A stretch of DNA of 64,000 bases, from positions 25,966,437 to 26,030,436 of the forward strand of contig OY855905.1 in the NCBI GenBank assembly GCA_963693305.1, given 5' to 3'. The translations under genes and the position numbers were made by a program. Positions 46,258 through 58,445 of this stretch are shown piece by piece (the stretch's first letter is position 1; every line of letters starts with the position of its first letter). The DNA is from Meandrina meandrites (lineage: Eukaryota; Cnidaria; Anthozoa; Scleractinia; Meandrinidae). Below the pieces are notes generated by a model. The model did no database searches, was not told the origin of the DNA, and saw only the letters and a program-made list of their open reading frames with translations.

Positions 46258-46732
46258 TCATCCTCGGAAACCCAGAGGCAGTTATCGCGGCGAAGCGAAG
46301 TGAACCGAGCGGCGAAAATAGCGCGTCGTCAACTTTCGTCGCGCCGATTTTGCCGCTCGGTTTACTTCGTCTCGCTCCGATTAACTGCTCCCGAATTCCC
46401 GAGGATGCCTCGGTCTTCGATGCTATTTAAATCAAAACTAACAATAACAATAGCTTTCAAAATTCTATTCTGTCTGCATTTTTAGGCGATTTAAGTCATC
46501 CTCGGAAACCCAGAGGCAGTTAATCGGAACAAAACGAAGTAAACCGAGCAGCGAAAACAGGGCGTCGTCTATTTCGTCGCGGCGATTTTTCTGCTCGGTT
46601 TACTTCGTTTCGCTCCGATTAACTGCCCCGAGTTCTCGAGGGTGCCTTGTTCGATGCTATTCAAATAAAAAAAAAAATAACAATGAATTTCAAAATTCCA
46701 TCGTGTTTGCATTTTTAGGCGTTTGAAATCTT
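46258..46732. repeat. Two tandem 238-bp units with internal palindromes
   Basis: TCATCCTCGGAAACCCAGAG starts each unit (46258 and 46496). Inside each, GAAGTGAACCGAGC or GAAGTAAACCGAGC faces GCTCGGTTTACTTC, and CAGTTA..CG faces CG..TAACTG, so each unit folds back on itself. The GC content is clearly higher than the surroundings. Confidence 0.85.
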
Positions 46733-47477
46733 GAATATTTAATTAGAATTTACTCTCAAATTCCCTAAAATGCGCTCAAAACATTTCAACCTCGATTTCT
46801 TCGAATAGTTTTTCGATTCTTATTAAACTTAAGCAAAAGAAAATTCCTCAACTTGTATCAGCTTTGACGGGAGAGTTTCAAATGACTTGTGTTCTTTTGG
46901 TGAAGTTTGCGGGATGACAGTCGGCAGGAGGTTTGGTCGGGGAGTCAGATTAGTGGTTTTCTGCGTTCAATTCTTTTCCTGATATTCATCGAAATGCACC
47001 GAACATGATTTGTAATTTAGCACTTCGGTTTTTCCGGTCCTTCCGACGGAAATTTCTTGACACATTTGTTGAAAATACGCATCTTAAATTTACTTTTTCG
47101 GCATTAATTCTTTTCGCATATTAATTACGACTGTCAAAACAAATGAATATTCCAAATTCAAATGAGTGTGGTATTGTGACGTAGTTAAGTGAAACCGAGG
47201 AGGCATGGAGAGCAAACTCTCACCTCCCTCATTACGCCATCTCCACTTGGGAGCAAACGGCCATATCATTAAAGTGCGTCAATTGTCGTCATCAAAGATG
47301 GCGGCACAGATAAACAAACCAGGATTTCAAAGTTGGAATATTAAAGAGGAACAGAAGAAACACTTCACCAAAGAGCAGAGTGAAAACAACCCTAAAGCAG
47401 GGGCAAGATCGGCTAGATTTTTTTATTTTTTATTTTTTTAAACACAGTAAAACGCAAATAAAGAGACAAAGAGGCAG

Positions 47478-47960
47478 TTTTTGTGTTGTCGTTTTTACCA
47501 GCAATCCACCATAACTAACAGGTAAACACTTGTGCTCATGACTTAGCCCTGCTATACTGTGTAATCTGTCACGCAACTTGCCTTTCTTCTCGAAAATGGC
47601 GTGACAAGATACGCGAAACATTACTCTGTAACATACAGCGCAATGTACAAACGTCTTACAAAACAAGTCGCTTCAACGGCTGCAGAAAGTAAAACTAAGT
47701 TCAGACTTTCTTCAACCGCTGTAACGAACTGTATCGCAAGAGAATTGTCCGTTGCACTTTATCCTACACAGTACAATGTGTCACACAACGCACTTGTCAC
47801 GCCACCTTCAAGAATATTGCGAGACAAGTTGCATGAAAGATTACACAATATAACAGGACTACCAACCAAGTTCTGCCTTTACGAAACCACCACTAAAACC
47901 AGTGTCTGCTCAAAGCCTTACACTATACCTCTACAGGGTTTTTGCTTTGGTATTTACAAG
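47478..47960. mobile_element. Imperfect palindrome of about 480 bp
   Basis: The left half (CTGCTATACTGTGTAATCTG, CACGCAACTTGC, GGCGTGACAAG) is mirrored in the right half (CAAGTTGCATG, AAGATTACACAATATAACAG), centred near 47690 at AAAGTAAAACTAAG. The 155-codon open frame at 47601-48068 runs along this palindrome and has no domain signature. Confidence 0.65.
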
Positions 47961-48069
47961 TTACAAACTGTATTAAGTTGCTCAAGAAGTCGACTTAAAA
48001 ATATCTTTACCCTTGCCGTGTTCAAATACTGCAAACTTTTACAACGGGTTTATATAAGCGTGATGTAAG

Positions 48070-51000
48070 GGCGTCTCTACGTGTCACGCTAAAATTTTGG
48101 CTGAACACAATTATAGGCAAACTCCAATCAGATTTTGTTATTGCTTTCAAGCTGCACTAAAACGACGTCGAATTGAAGAAAAATATGTATATATACAACT
48201 TTGCAGAAGCGACGAAAAATCAACTTGATTCTCGCGCGCTTGAAAAAAGCCGCGAAATTTGCGTGATTGTGCTTTGTAACTCATTGCTATTCCCTAAAAA
48301 TAAACAAATATACTCGCGATAAAATGCGAACATGTAAAAACAAATGCTAATCCGACAAAAAGTTTCACAACAAATGCTAATTTGACAAAAAAAGCGCACA
48401 AAAGTAAATCTGACAATGTAAATTTTGTTTGACGTTTGAAAATTTGGCTCGAAAAAGAAACAATCTGCGAAAACAACCTTTAAACTGAGCAACTAAGCAC
48501 ATTTTGTACCAAATAAATACGACAGTGAAATAACAGAGGTATTAAACACAAAGACGCACTACAAACAAGATTATGACAACACCGACGGGAGATTAAATGC
48601 CAATTTATAGTGGTTAATAATTTTACATTTGCAACGAATTTAACCAATTTTACAGTATTTTCAGACAATTTGCAAATTTATATATCCTTTTAAAATAATG
48701 CGTCTTTCTGTTTAAGAATGTTTTACAACAGACAATGTTCTTCAGTGGTGATTTCCTTGTATCGTAACAGTACAGTGGCCCATATTCGTTCAAAGGGAGT
48801 TAATTAACATGCAAACCGAAATGAGGTTGAGAGTTTTAGACAATCAAGAAATAAAAAATTCTTAACCAAATAAAATAAAGTAAAATTTTAATTATTAATC
48901 CCATTCCTTACACACTTATCCCTTCAGTGTCGTAATTAACATATTCTTTTTTGTACAATTTAGTCAGCGCTCACATCCAATAAATACGCCTGTACAGTAC
49001 TGCCGGCAAAGTCTCTTTTCAAATTGGAGCTTTTAGACACTTGACGTTTAAGTTTGAGAACTCGAAAAAAATGACCCAACAAAATCACTGTTCAAATAAC
49101 AGTGGAATAATCATTTCATCAGTAAGTAATTCATTTTAATAATTTCACAAAGTGAAATAATCTTTTTAAAGCAGCTTTTGGCCATTTCATTTGGCATTTA
49201 TCACTTTAGAATACCTCAAGCAAGGAGAAAACATTTTTTTTATAATTATTATTTTCTGCATATTTTCATCAATCAATTCATTGAAATAAATTCCCATTGT
49301 CACAGTAATGTCAGTTTAGTAGAAAAGGAGTATCTTAGATGTATTGGAAATTTGACATTTTGAAACTTGAAAACATGCCTGCCCCTATAAGAACTATTGA
49401 CGAGCACAGGGAAATCAGCCATTTTACATGTACTTGCTGCATTCATCAGTAATTTCAATATTTCCACATTGTGCCATGTGAATAAACTTCCCCTAGATAG
49501 CTAGCTCAAAAACTATTCCACAAAGTTTTGTTTCTTAGGCAAAATTTCAAAATATACCTTTCTGTTATTCATGCTGAAGGGATAATTGTTAAGCAATGAC
49601 TTGCAATTGTTTGATGTATTCAATTTGTACACATGGGCCACTGTATAGCAACTATAAGTACCACAGACATGCATAGCAAAGTGGAAGTCAAAATTCAAAC
49701 TATGTCATAAACAATAAAATAAAACAGTTTTCTGAATCAATTTGATGAAAGTGGATAATACCGTTGAGAAACAATTGAATTTTAGAAAGAAGAATCTAAG
49801 TAGTGCGAAATAAGCACAAGAAATATTTATTTAACAAATAGGCATCACAGCCACATAATTGAGTAAAACAGTTTTTTAAAAAGTAACAGTTTTTTAAAAA
49901 GTAACAGTAAGCGCATAAATTTTATTTTAGTTGTCAACTGAGACAATCACACTTGAAATCAGTTACCAAATTGCTTTAATGAGGGATCATAAATTTGCCC
50001 ATTGCTCATTTACACGTAATAATTTGCAAAATTATATTGACTTTCTCAGCATTTAATTTAAGAATGAGCTGTGGTCTGAACAGCAGAATCTTCATTCAAA
50101 ATTTGCTGTTGTAAGTTGTTTTGAAACAGTTAATAAAAGGTTAACTTAATTGATGCACCTCAATTTTTCGAATTCTGTTTTTTTAATTACATGACTGCAG
50201 AAATAGTTCCTCAAAAATATAAAACAATTTATAAAAAAAGTGTAAGAAGTAAGAAGTACTTCGTACTGTATTTCCTCAAAATGCCCCCTCCCTTTAATAA
50301 ATCCACACTCTATCTCACCCCTTTGATTTTCCTATTATTCAGAACTCTACTCAGAAATAAAGCATTAGTAAGCCACCGCCCCCCCCCCCCCCCCCCCCCA
50401 CCTCCGAACCAAAAAGAAAAATGTTCTTAATCTGTATGTACAGAAACTGCACTTTTAATCTAAATGGCAAAGTATTTTGATGACAGTTGAGGCCTATCTG
50501 GCATAGGAACAAAAATACCCCAAATTTGATCGTTAATCCATGGAAAAATAGTTTCAATCAGGAGTTTGTGACGACAGTGAATAGCAGTCAGAACTTTGAT
50601 TTGGAAAATTCTTATAACTTGCTTACAAAGACCCAACCCCAACCAAATGTCAATACAAATCAACAGAAATGTTTGATTTAGGGCCCTGTTTCTAATAAGT
50701 TCCTTCTCTGTAATTAGTGCCTGCCCACCTATGCAATGTTTTTTGTACAGAAGCCCACCCCACAGATGCACTATACTTATAATTTTATCAACGGAAAATG
50801 CACTTTTCTATCTACAGTTTTAGCTCTGTATAATTTATAAATCAGTAGAATTTTTCATATAATTATTCACAACTTTGACTTAGAAACGTTTAAAAAATTG
50901 CCTTTCCTTTCACCTTGCCCATAATCTTTTTTATCCACAGAAATTGCAGTTTCAATCTAAGTAGTCTGTAGTGGTACTCAGATAAATACACAACCCTTTC

Positions 51001-52810
51001 AGGCATAAATATTTACGCCCTGACCTAATAAAAAGCCTTCCCTTTGTATGACCAAAAATTAAAAGGTCCCTTGCCATCTTGAAAGAGGAAATACAGTTAT
51101 AAGGAAGAATATAACCAAAAATAAACGTGATATTATCCACTTTCAATGTGTCCTGAAAACTTATTTGCCTAATGAGTTAAGTCATATGAAAAAAAAAGTT
51201 GTAAGCAAGCATGTCTGTGATACTTCATATCTAAAGCAGAACTTGGTTTACATCATGCAGTGCAATGATCAATTCAAAACTTCCTTAACCTGGACAAACC
51301 CAAGAAATAGCCTGTTATGTAATTGCAGTTGGTGTGCGTGGGTGTAAAACTTCCCTTACGTAGAATTTGATGGTTTTAAATACTGGACCCAATATCTGGC
51401 AGAACCCAACAGGGGTGCCCAAAGGGGATTCCCTGAGGGAGCCAGGTTAAGTTTTGATTTGATCAACGCATAAGAACACAAGAGTTTACCTGGGTTCTGG
51501 ATTGCAATAAAATCATCAACCTAGAATTCAGTTAATGGTTGATATCCTCTTCTGTTGTCCTGTAGTTTGCCTCTGCCTGTTAAAAGAGAAGATTAAAAAA
51601 ATTAGACAAATTAATTTGTGGCTAGTTAGTGTATTGGCCCAAAAATCACTGGGCATGATCACCCTTACCCAGGAGTGTTAAAAAATGGGTTTGGGAAACA
51701 GCTGGGGCAAATACTGGGGGTAATCTGTAATGGACTAGGCATATCCCATCTAGGGGGGGGGGGGAGGGGTGGGAAAATTATGTCAGTTCTACAACCAGTT
51801 TCAAAATGGTTGAGACACTCTCCTTAAAAAATGCCTTTCCCTTTAAAATTGCTCCAAAAATTGGAAAAGAAGTAAGAAATTTAGCTTCCGACCCCCCACC
51901 CCCTTTCAAGTTTGTTGCCTAACTAACTCAATGTCATGCGCACAAGTAAGCAACATTGAGATGGGGGAGGGGGGGGGGGGGGGTGAAAGATTGCTAAGTA
52001 TTTGAAAATCTGAAAATTACCCAGAAAAGGTCTAGTGTCTCAACAGGTTTTGAAAATGGTTGTAGCATTACTACTATGCTACTTGATCCAAAAGCTAATT
52101 GATAAATTGTGCACAAAATATAATATTATGGAAATGACGTGAGGTGGCTTACCGGTACTACAGTTTTGATGTGAGCAAATCATTATTAATTTTAATGTAG
52201 TTGTTCAGTGTAGTTGTTGGAATTTTGTTGTGAGGCATTAATTAGTTTGTTCTATATTAGTGTACCACCTTTTAGAGTCGCTACTTGAAAGTAAATATTT
52301 GTACTGTAGGTTAAATAATTTGTTATTAAATTTAATTTTATTATACATTGTGAAGCGTCACTGGCTGCAGCAAAATCAATGAGTTGGCAGACTTTAAATT
52401 GGCTGATTGCAGAAAAGAATATTCCAGACTGAATCTTGAAGCAGACAAACTCTTCTTACTTTTTTTTAGTTTCAATTTTTTTTATCATATCTGTTCACCT
52501 GTTTTTATCAAATGCCCCATTTACACCAACAAAACATGTTTAGTTTAACCAGGTTTAACAAAATAAAAACAGGAACAGAAAACCAAAAGACTAAATTTGC
52601 ATAGGGTTCCAGTAAGTGCTAGCTCGTGTTTTCACTGTGTTAAATTGAAGTTGACAAACATCAGTTAGCAACTTCTATGAAGAGAACAATTTTAAACCTG
52701 TGTTAAACTAAACAGCCTTTAATTAAACATGTTTAAGCATACATCCATAACTCAAGAGTGCATACTATGGCGTTAAACATCTGTTAAGTGAAAAAGGATG
52801 AAATAATTTA
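48070..52810. other. AT-rich intergenic DNA without supported genes
   Basis: Short tandem repeats only: AACAGTTTTTTAAAAAGT twice at 49867-49905, and CAAATGCTAAT twice near 48340-48380. A C-run of 21 lies at 50379-50399, and G-runs of 12 at 51753-51764 and 15 at 51969-51983. Small inverted motifs occur, but no element boundaries could be drawn. Confidence 0.5.
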
Positions 52811-52817
52811 AGCATGG

Positions 52818-53420
52818 GTGTCCACTTGTGTCAGCTTATGGTGGGGTACACCCGATTTTGAGTGAAATTTTAACAGGTTTAAAGAAGAGATATAAGAAAG
52901 AAAATAATTTTTGGAACACCACCAGACAGTTGACCCCCACACAAGAGCACCCCAGGTTGTCAAGGGACTGCTTGGGTGTCCATCTACTAACTTTTAACTT
53001 CAAATTCCAATTTTAAAACAATTATCACATTAAATCTTTAATATTTCTTATTTCTCCTTTGAGAAAAACTATCTCTTCCCAAACATCCCCAAAAATCACC
53101 AAAATAAATACAAAACACCACCAAACATAGCTTTGTGGGATGAGCTGAGGGTTTTGGGAATGCTTGAAACTGGAGCAAGAAATTCGCATTAAACCCAAGG
53201 TAAGCGGTGGAAAAACGGGCTTCAGGTGAACCCCCGCTTAATACAGGTTTCACTGTATTGTTTATGTTAAGGTGGGGGTAAACGTGAATTTGAGTGAAAT
53301 TTTAAGAGGTTTAAAGAAGAGATAGAAGAAAGGAAATATTTTTGGACCACCACCAGACAGTTGACCCCCACGCAAGAGCACCCCAGGTTGTTGGGGACTG
53401 TTTGGGTGTCCATCTACTAA
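52818..53420. repeat. Nested direct repeats (T-R-T arrangement)
   Basis: Unit T (TTTTGAGTGAAATTTTAACA through GGTGTCCATCTACTAA, 52853-52991) recurs at 53290-53421 with a few changes (same ACCAGACAGTTGACCCCCAC and GAGCACCCCAGGTTGT). Between them, unit R (52992-53262, TTCAAATTCCAATTTTAAAA to ACGGGCTTCAGGTGAACC) is found again at 56338-56595. Confidence 0.75.
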
Positions 53421-53421
53421 T

Positions 53422-54741
53422 TTTTACGACTGTTTTTGCGTATGCAAAACGGGAGTTACGGAATGAGTGGCGATTTGAAGCCATCCTTCCTTCACTCCTT
53501 CAGTCGATCAGATGTAAACAAAAGGCCGTTGACAGATGGTTGGCAGACCTACATGTAACGCCACTCTCAGTTTGACGTTGCGGTTTATTAACACTGATGA
53601 CAGACCACTGTACTTTACGCGCTAATGGTTTTGTTTTTATGGGTATGTGATGATAATTTGAAAATCGATTTTATTTTTATTTTACCTCTGCCCTATAGAA
53701 AAATCAACAGAATTTTCTTAAGTTTGCATGTGACGGTGAAAGTGAAATTGAAAGCGAAGTTTGTGTAATTGCTAGCTGACAGAAGATTATCAGTGTCACG
53801 TGACAAAGGTCAACCTAGCCGATTTCAAAATAAATTTTATGTGACACTTAATCTTCACAGCAATCAAAAAATGCAAGATCCAACTTATCACGCTCATGTC
53901 ACTATGAAAACACATTCCGGAAATTGACGTCAATCGTACACGCTGTACAGCAATCAAAAAATGCAAGATCCAACTTATCACGCTCGTGTCACTATGAAAA
54001 CACATTCCGGAAATTGACGTCAATTGTACACGCTGTACAGGGAAAAGAGTGTACACACGCTAGCACGAAAACACGCAAACTTGAATTTGTCTGCTTGGAG
54101 CTTGCTTCTTTTACAACCAATGCAAACAAAATGAAAAACAACGTAAATCCGTATAGATCTTTACAAGTGATGCACGTTCGACTTTGACGATTTAATTCGT
54201 CACTTGTTAAATAGAAGCGACAAGAAGGAACAATTACATCGTGTGCTTCACAGTGACAACCTAAATCAACGCATTTCAAAAACCTTTTATAGGCCTCAGA
54301 GTTAAGAAGTACCCTTGCTGAGTTTTATAACCCATAACAGATAAATGTTCATCGCATGCAAGCAAAATCATCAGCACAGGTCCCAGTGGAGAACACTCGA
54401 GTTTCAAGGACGAGATAAAATCTGGAGCGAGATTTATTCCTAGTAGAAGACTACCTATCCCAAAAGGCAGAGGACCCTACCGCAAGTAAAAGAGGAACAA
54501 CAAAACTCGCAGTATAAGCAACCAAAATAGCGGTCGCAGAAAACAGGCAAAGTCAGATTTTAAAAGCATATTAAAATAAAAGACGATGCGCGGATCCTTA
54601 AAAGTGATCATATGTTTTCAAACACGAATAGAAAAATACATAGAAAACAACTTGCCCCTAAAGTTATCCAGATATACACGCAATCGAATTTCACCAAAAA
54701 GTCGTTCCACGTGCCATTGAGTTCACCACAAAATCAGACTT
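53422..54741 (+). repeat. Unidentified dispersed repeat, copy B (1.32 kb)
   Basis: Full-length relative of 35783-36932 in the same orientation. It contains a 90-bp tandem doubling (53861-53950 and 53951-54040, starting CAATCAAAAAATGCAAGATC) that is single in copy C and missing in copy A. It starts directly after unit T, which suggests insertion next to that repeat. Confidence 0.85.
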
Positions 54742-55124
54742 GAAAGCGAAGTTTGTGTAATCGCTAGCTGACAGAAGATTATCAGTGTCACTCGACAAAG
54801 GTCAACGCAGCCGATTTCAAAATAAATTTTATGCGACGTTAATCTTCACAGCAATCAAAGAATGCAACATTAACATGCTCATGGCACTATCAAAACACAT
54901 TCCGGAAATTGAACGTCAATCGTACACGCTGTACAGGGAAAAGAGTGTACACACGCTAGCACGAAAACACGCAAACTTGAATTTGTCTGCTTGGAGCTTG
55001 CTTTTTTTACGACCAATGCAAACAAAATGAAAAACAACGTAAATCCGTATAGATCTTTACAAGTGATGCACGTTCGACTTTGACGATTTAATTCGTCACT
55101 TGTTATAAAAGCGACAAGAAATCG
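54742..55124 (+). repeat. Partial copy C of the same repeat
   Basis: Starts GAAAGCGAAGTTTGTGTAAT, internal to copies A and B, and runs through GTGCACGTTCGACTTTGACG or its equivalent to the CACTTGTTA boundary. It is directly joined to the end of copy B. A fourth small piece (AAGTTTGCATGTGACGGAGA onward) lies at 55182-55240. Confidence 0.8.
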
Positions 55125-55240
55125 CACGAACACATTAAACGATGACTTCATCGCTTAAAAAAAAAAGCCCTTTGATTATTTAAGTTTGCATGTGACGGAG
55201 AAAGCGAAATTGAAAGCGAAGTTTGTGTAATCGCTTGCCG

Positions 55241-56325
55241 TATAAAACAACGAATCGACTTACTCGATTTCCACTCCTTTTACGACGTTCGGTGGCTGAT
55301 TAAAACTGTTGTTCCTTGGATGATAACCCTCAAAATGGCAGCGATAACAGACCATCTTTTCATGATATCACAACCTGGCCGACTGTAGTGACTGTAATCA
55401 ACGCAATGGCTCCAAAACGGCGTCCCGCAGGCTTGTGGTTGTACAAATTATTGCGAAAGATCTATTTAATCGTGAATACAAAATGGGTTGACAGATGGTT
55501 GACAGACATAACGCGACTCCCGTAATTTTGGGTCTTTTGGCATGACAATTTCGTGTTCCGGCCTGTAACAGTCTAGGGCGCGAATGTAGACGTTTCTACA
55601 GTGCAATCGCTTTTATCAAAAGACTTTTGCTTTTATCTATGTACATTAAGAAAGTTGAGTTCCCGAGGTTTCTTCTAGTATTATTTGATTGATAAACCGT
55701 GCAAGACTCGAAGCGTCAAGAAATTCAGCAATCGACCACGGCGAGGCTCGAAGTTCGTGAAGGCTTGGGAAATTATTAGAATTTTGACAGAACGCGCGTG
55801 AAGCTGTCGTTGTAATATTTACACTGGAGTTTTAATGTCTTTTGAAATCAGTCATCACAATGTATAAGCATAATGAATTTGGTTTTATCTGGTAATGTTC
55901 TACAAAATTAGTATTTAATAAACTTTATTTCTAATTCTGCTTCATTTTGTTTGACCGTTGTTGCCGTTTGTAGGATACAATATTTGACAGCTATAATGTT
56001 GAGTTTGCTGGAGATTACAGGCCACTCATTTGTTGGGCAACGAGCCACAAAGGACACAGTTGCTGTGGCTTTATTTTATCCACCAAATAGGTTGATATTG
56101 TTATGCTTGCTACTAATGAATCTGTGTAAAAGTTTTTGCTAGAGTTATTTTCTGTAATCTGGACCCCGAACTCCAACGTTGTCAGGTGTGACGTATGATT
56201 TGTTTAAAGCGATGCAGGTTACACCGCGTTGCGATTTGATAAATCCTGATTTATTAATAATTCATTTTCAGAGTTCAGTAACTCATTGCCACTTCCAAAA
56301 AAAAAAAACAGTCGTTGCACATAGT
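55241..56325. other. Intergenic DNA; weak open frames only
   Basis: A stretch after a possible acceptor at 55971-55972 reads DTIFDSYNVEFAGDYRPLIC in one frame and ends in TAG within 40 codons. It has no partner exon. The frame MAPKRRPAGLWLYKLLRKIY at about 55407 shares its end (GTTGACAGATGGTTG) with the dispersed repeat A/B. Neither is supported as a gene. Confidence 0.4.
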
Positions 56326-56337
56326 GCCTTTGATTAA

Positions 56338-56595
56338 CTTCAAATTCTAATTTTAAAATCACATTAAATCTTTTATTATTTCTTATTTCTCCAAATTTTA
56401 CTAATCCTTTAAGAAAAACTATCTCTTCCCAAACATCCCCCAAATCACCAAAAAATTTACAAAACACTGCTAAACAGAGCTTTCTGGGATGAGCTGAGGG
56501 TTTTGGGAATGCTCGAAACGGGAGCGAGATATTTGCATTAAACCCAAGTTAAGCAGTGCGGGGAAAAACGGGCTTCAGGTGAACCCCCGCCTTAA
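56338..56595. repeat. Second copy of unit R
   Basis: Matches 52992-53262 in the same orientation: ACTATCTCTTCCCAAACATC, GGGATGAGCTGAGGGTTTTG, ACGGGCTTCAGGTGAACCCC. Single-base and short indel differences show that it is not a recent copy. Confidence 0.85.
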
Positions 56596-57772
56596 GGCAT
56601 TATTTGTCTGGGAGTGATTTTAGAATACCTGGCCACTTATATACATACAAAAAAACATATAAATTTCTCCAATCACTTTTTAAAATGAAGCCTCTCAACC
56701 CCCTCCCCCCCCCCCCCCCCCCCCCCTCCCCCACACCCTCCACACACACGCACCATGTACAGTTTGGTTATCCAGCCAACAGGGAACCAACAAAGAAAAT
56801 AAAACGCTTATTTACCACAGTTAACTCGTTGAAAAATCAAATTTGATCTAGCAAATTACAGCTTACCTGCTAATTTATCTGAACTCCGAGTTAAAATCGT
56901 GCGCCATCACTGATCACTTCTCTCCAGCTCTTTGTGAGGCGAGGTGAAGAAATCAGTCAACCAGCTGCACACTTTACCTCAACATCAAGATAATACAGCA
57001 TGTTGAATAGAAATTCATAGCCTACGAACAAAAAGTGACAAACAAAACATGAAAACAAGTTATATTTAAGAACCTTTTCTAGCATTTTCCTCCACGTTTT
57101 GCCTTTCACCAATATGGTGGATGAACTTTCCATGCAAAGAATGCTGGGACGCTTCACGCATCTCGCGCGTCATCCACGGGAGTTCGCGTCACGAAAACAC
57201 ACCAACCCAATGACCGCTGTCAGAACATAGAAGTCTATATCGGGTATAACAACATACGCTTTTCACGTTAAATTTACGCACGAAAATCCGTCATTTTAAC
57301 CATAGAAATCTGATAGTTTCCGACGATGTTTTACCCTCCTCACCCCTATTCAATTTTGAGAAGGCACTTATGAACAGTGTAGCATTGAGCGGGGGCGGGG
57401 GATGGGTGATTTGTTGTTTTTTTAAATAAATTTTCTTAGTTTAATAAAACACTGTTAATAAAACAGCTTTTTTAAAACGTACGCTTTGGGTGTCTCGCGT
57501 CCCCCTCCCCACCCCTCCCCACCCCTCCCCTCCTTTTACGAAACAACACGGACGAGACCAATGAGGCCTGGCTCCAACAACTTCCTGTTTATGCAAACCT
57601 TGCATTTTGTGACTTTTGTGAAGTGGGTTTGTTTATCTAATCGCGACGATAAGTTGTTTCAATTTTTAGTGCACTGATAGATCGTTAATCGTCAAGGTTT
57701 TCCAGACGTAACAACTTCTGGATTTACGGCACAGATCGCAAGAGAGATCGAGAACTAAAATATTAGCGAAAG

Positions 57773-57797
57773 ATGACAATTCAGTACTTCATCAGCG
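57773..57797 (+). CDS. Exon 1 of the small gene (MTIQYFIS)
   Basis: Only eight codons plus one base, followed by GTACGTAT. The short first exon is supported by the upstream in-frame stop and by the exact phase match to KWQGYF in exon 2 (split glycine codon). Confidence 0.75.
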
Positions 57798-58412
57798 GTA
57801 CGTATATTTTAAAAAGCTTTATCATACTATTCCATATTAGCTGCATGATAAACAAAGAACTCAGCTGTTTTATTAATTTCTTTGTAAAGGAAAGCATCAT
57901 AGCGAAGTGACGATTCCTGGTCTCAATTTAGCAGGAGTAATGAATTATCTGGTGCATTGCAACCCCCCTTCCCTCTCCTCCCGCGAGGCAAGGGCATGTA
58001 ACGAAGATTTATCAAGAGAAAATCTGCGTCTTTGCTCTTGAATGTACGGGCCTCAGAAGATTCACCTTTGCCGTAGATACTAATGATTTTGATTGCGATC
58101 TGATAGGTCAGGATTAGCCAGGGGAATGGAGTGTAAGTCTGCAGGGTGGAAGGTGGTTAAATTGGGTATAAAGTATTTTTACACTAATATAAGCTTATGG
58201 CTATTTTGTTACTTTATTTGTGGTATACAGGGTAGTTTTTTAAGCTACCGGGTATTGCAATGACACTCCCCTCCCCCACCCCCTTCCCTCTCCCTCCCTT
58301 CTGGGTGGGTGACCCTTGACCTCATTCCCAGGGCTTTTCACTTCAGAAGATGGAAGAAGGGAAAAGCCCTGGGAACAAGGCTGGGTGACCTTGATTGATT
58401 GATTGATTGTCC

Positions 58413-58445
<33 letters not shown>

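Larger units (their letters stand above)
44905..47418. mobile_element. 2.5-kb element with about 265-bp inverted terminal arms
   Basis: The minus-strand reading of 45170-44905 matches 47150-47418 in order: a segment near GTTTGCTCYCAAGTGGAGA, GGTGAGAGTTTGC, AACAGATAAAC, ACCAGGATTTC, and GGGGC..GATCGGCTAGAT at the outer tip. The arms are about 75-80% alike by eye. Between them lie a 70-92-bp tandem array and a doubled 238-bp palindromic unit. No transposase is visible. Target duplications could not be recognised. Confidence 0.65.

Noticed and set aside
47601..48068. 155-codon open frame
   Set aside because: It runs along an imperfect palindrome and has no domain signature; treated as a by-product of the repeat.
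56957..57160. Head-to-head minus-strand first exon opposite the small gene
   Set aside because: An ATG-initiated frame exists, but no consensus donor follows at a plausible place and no partner exon was seen.
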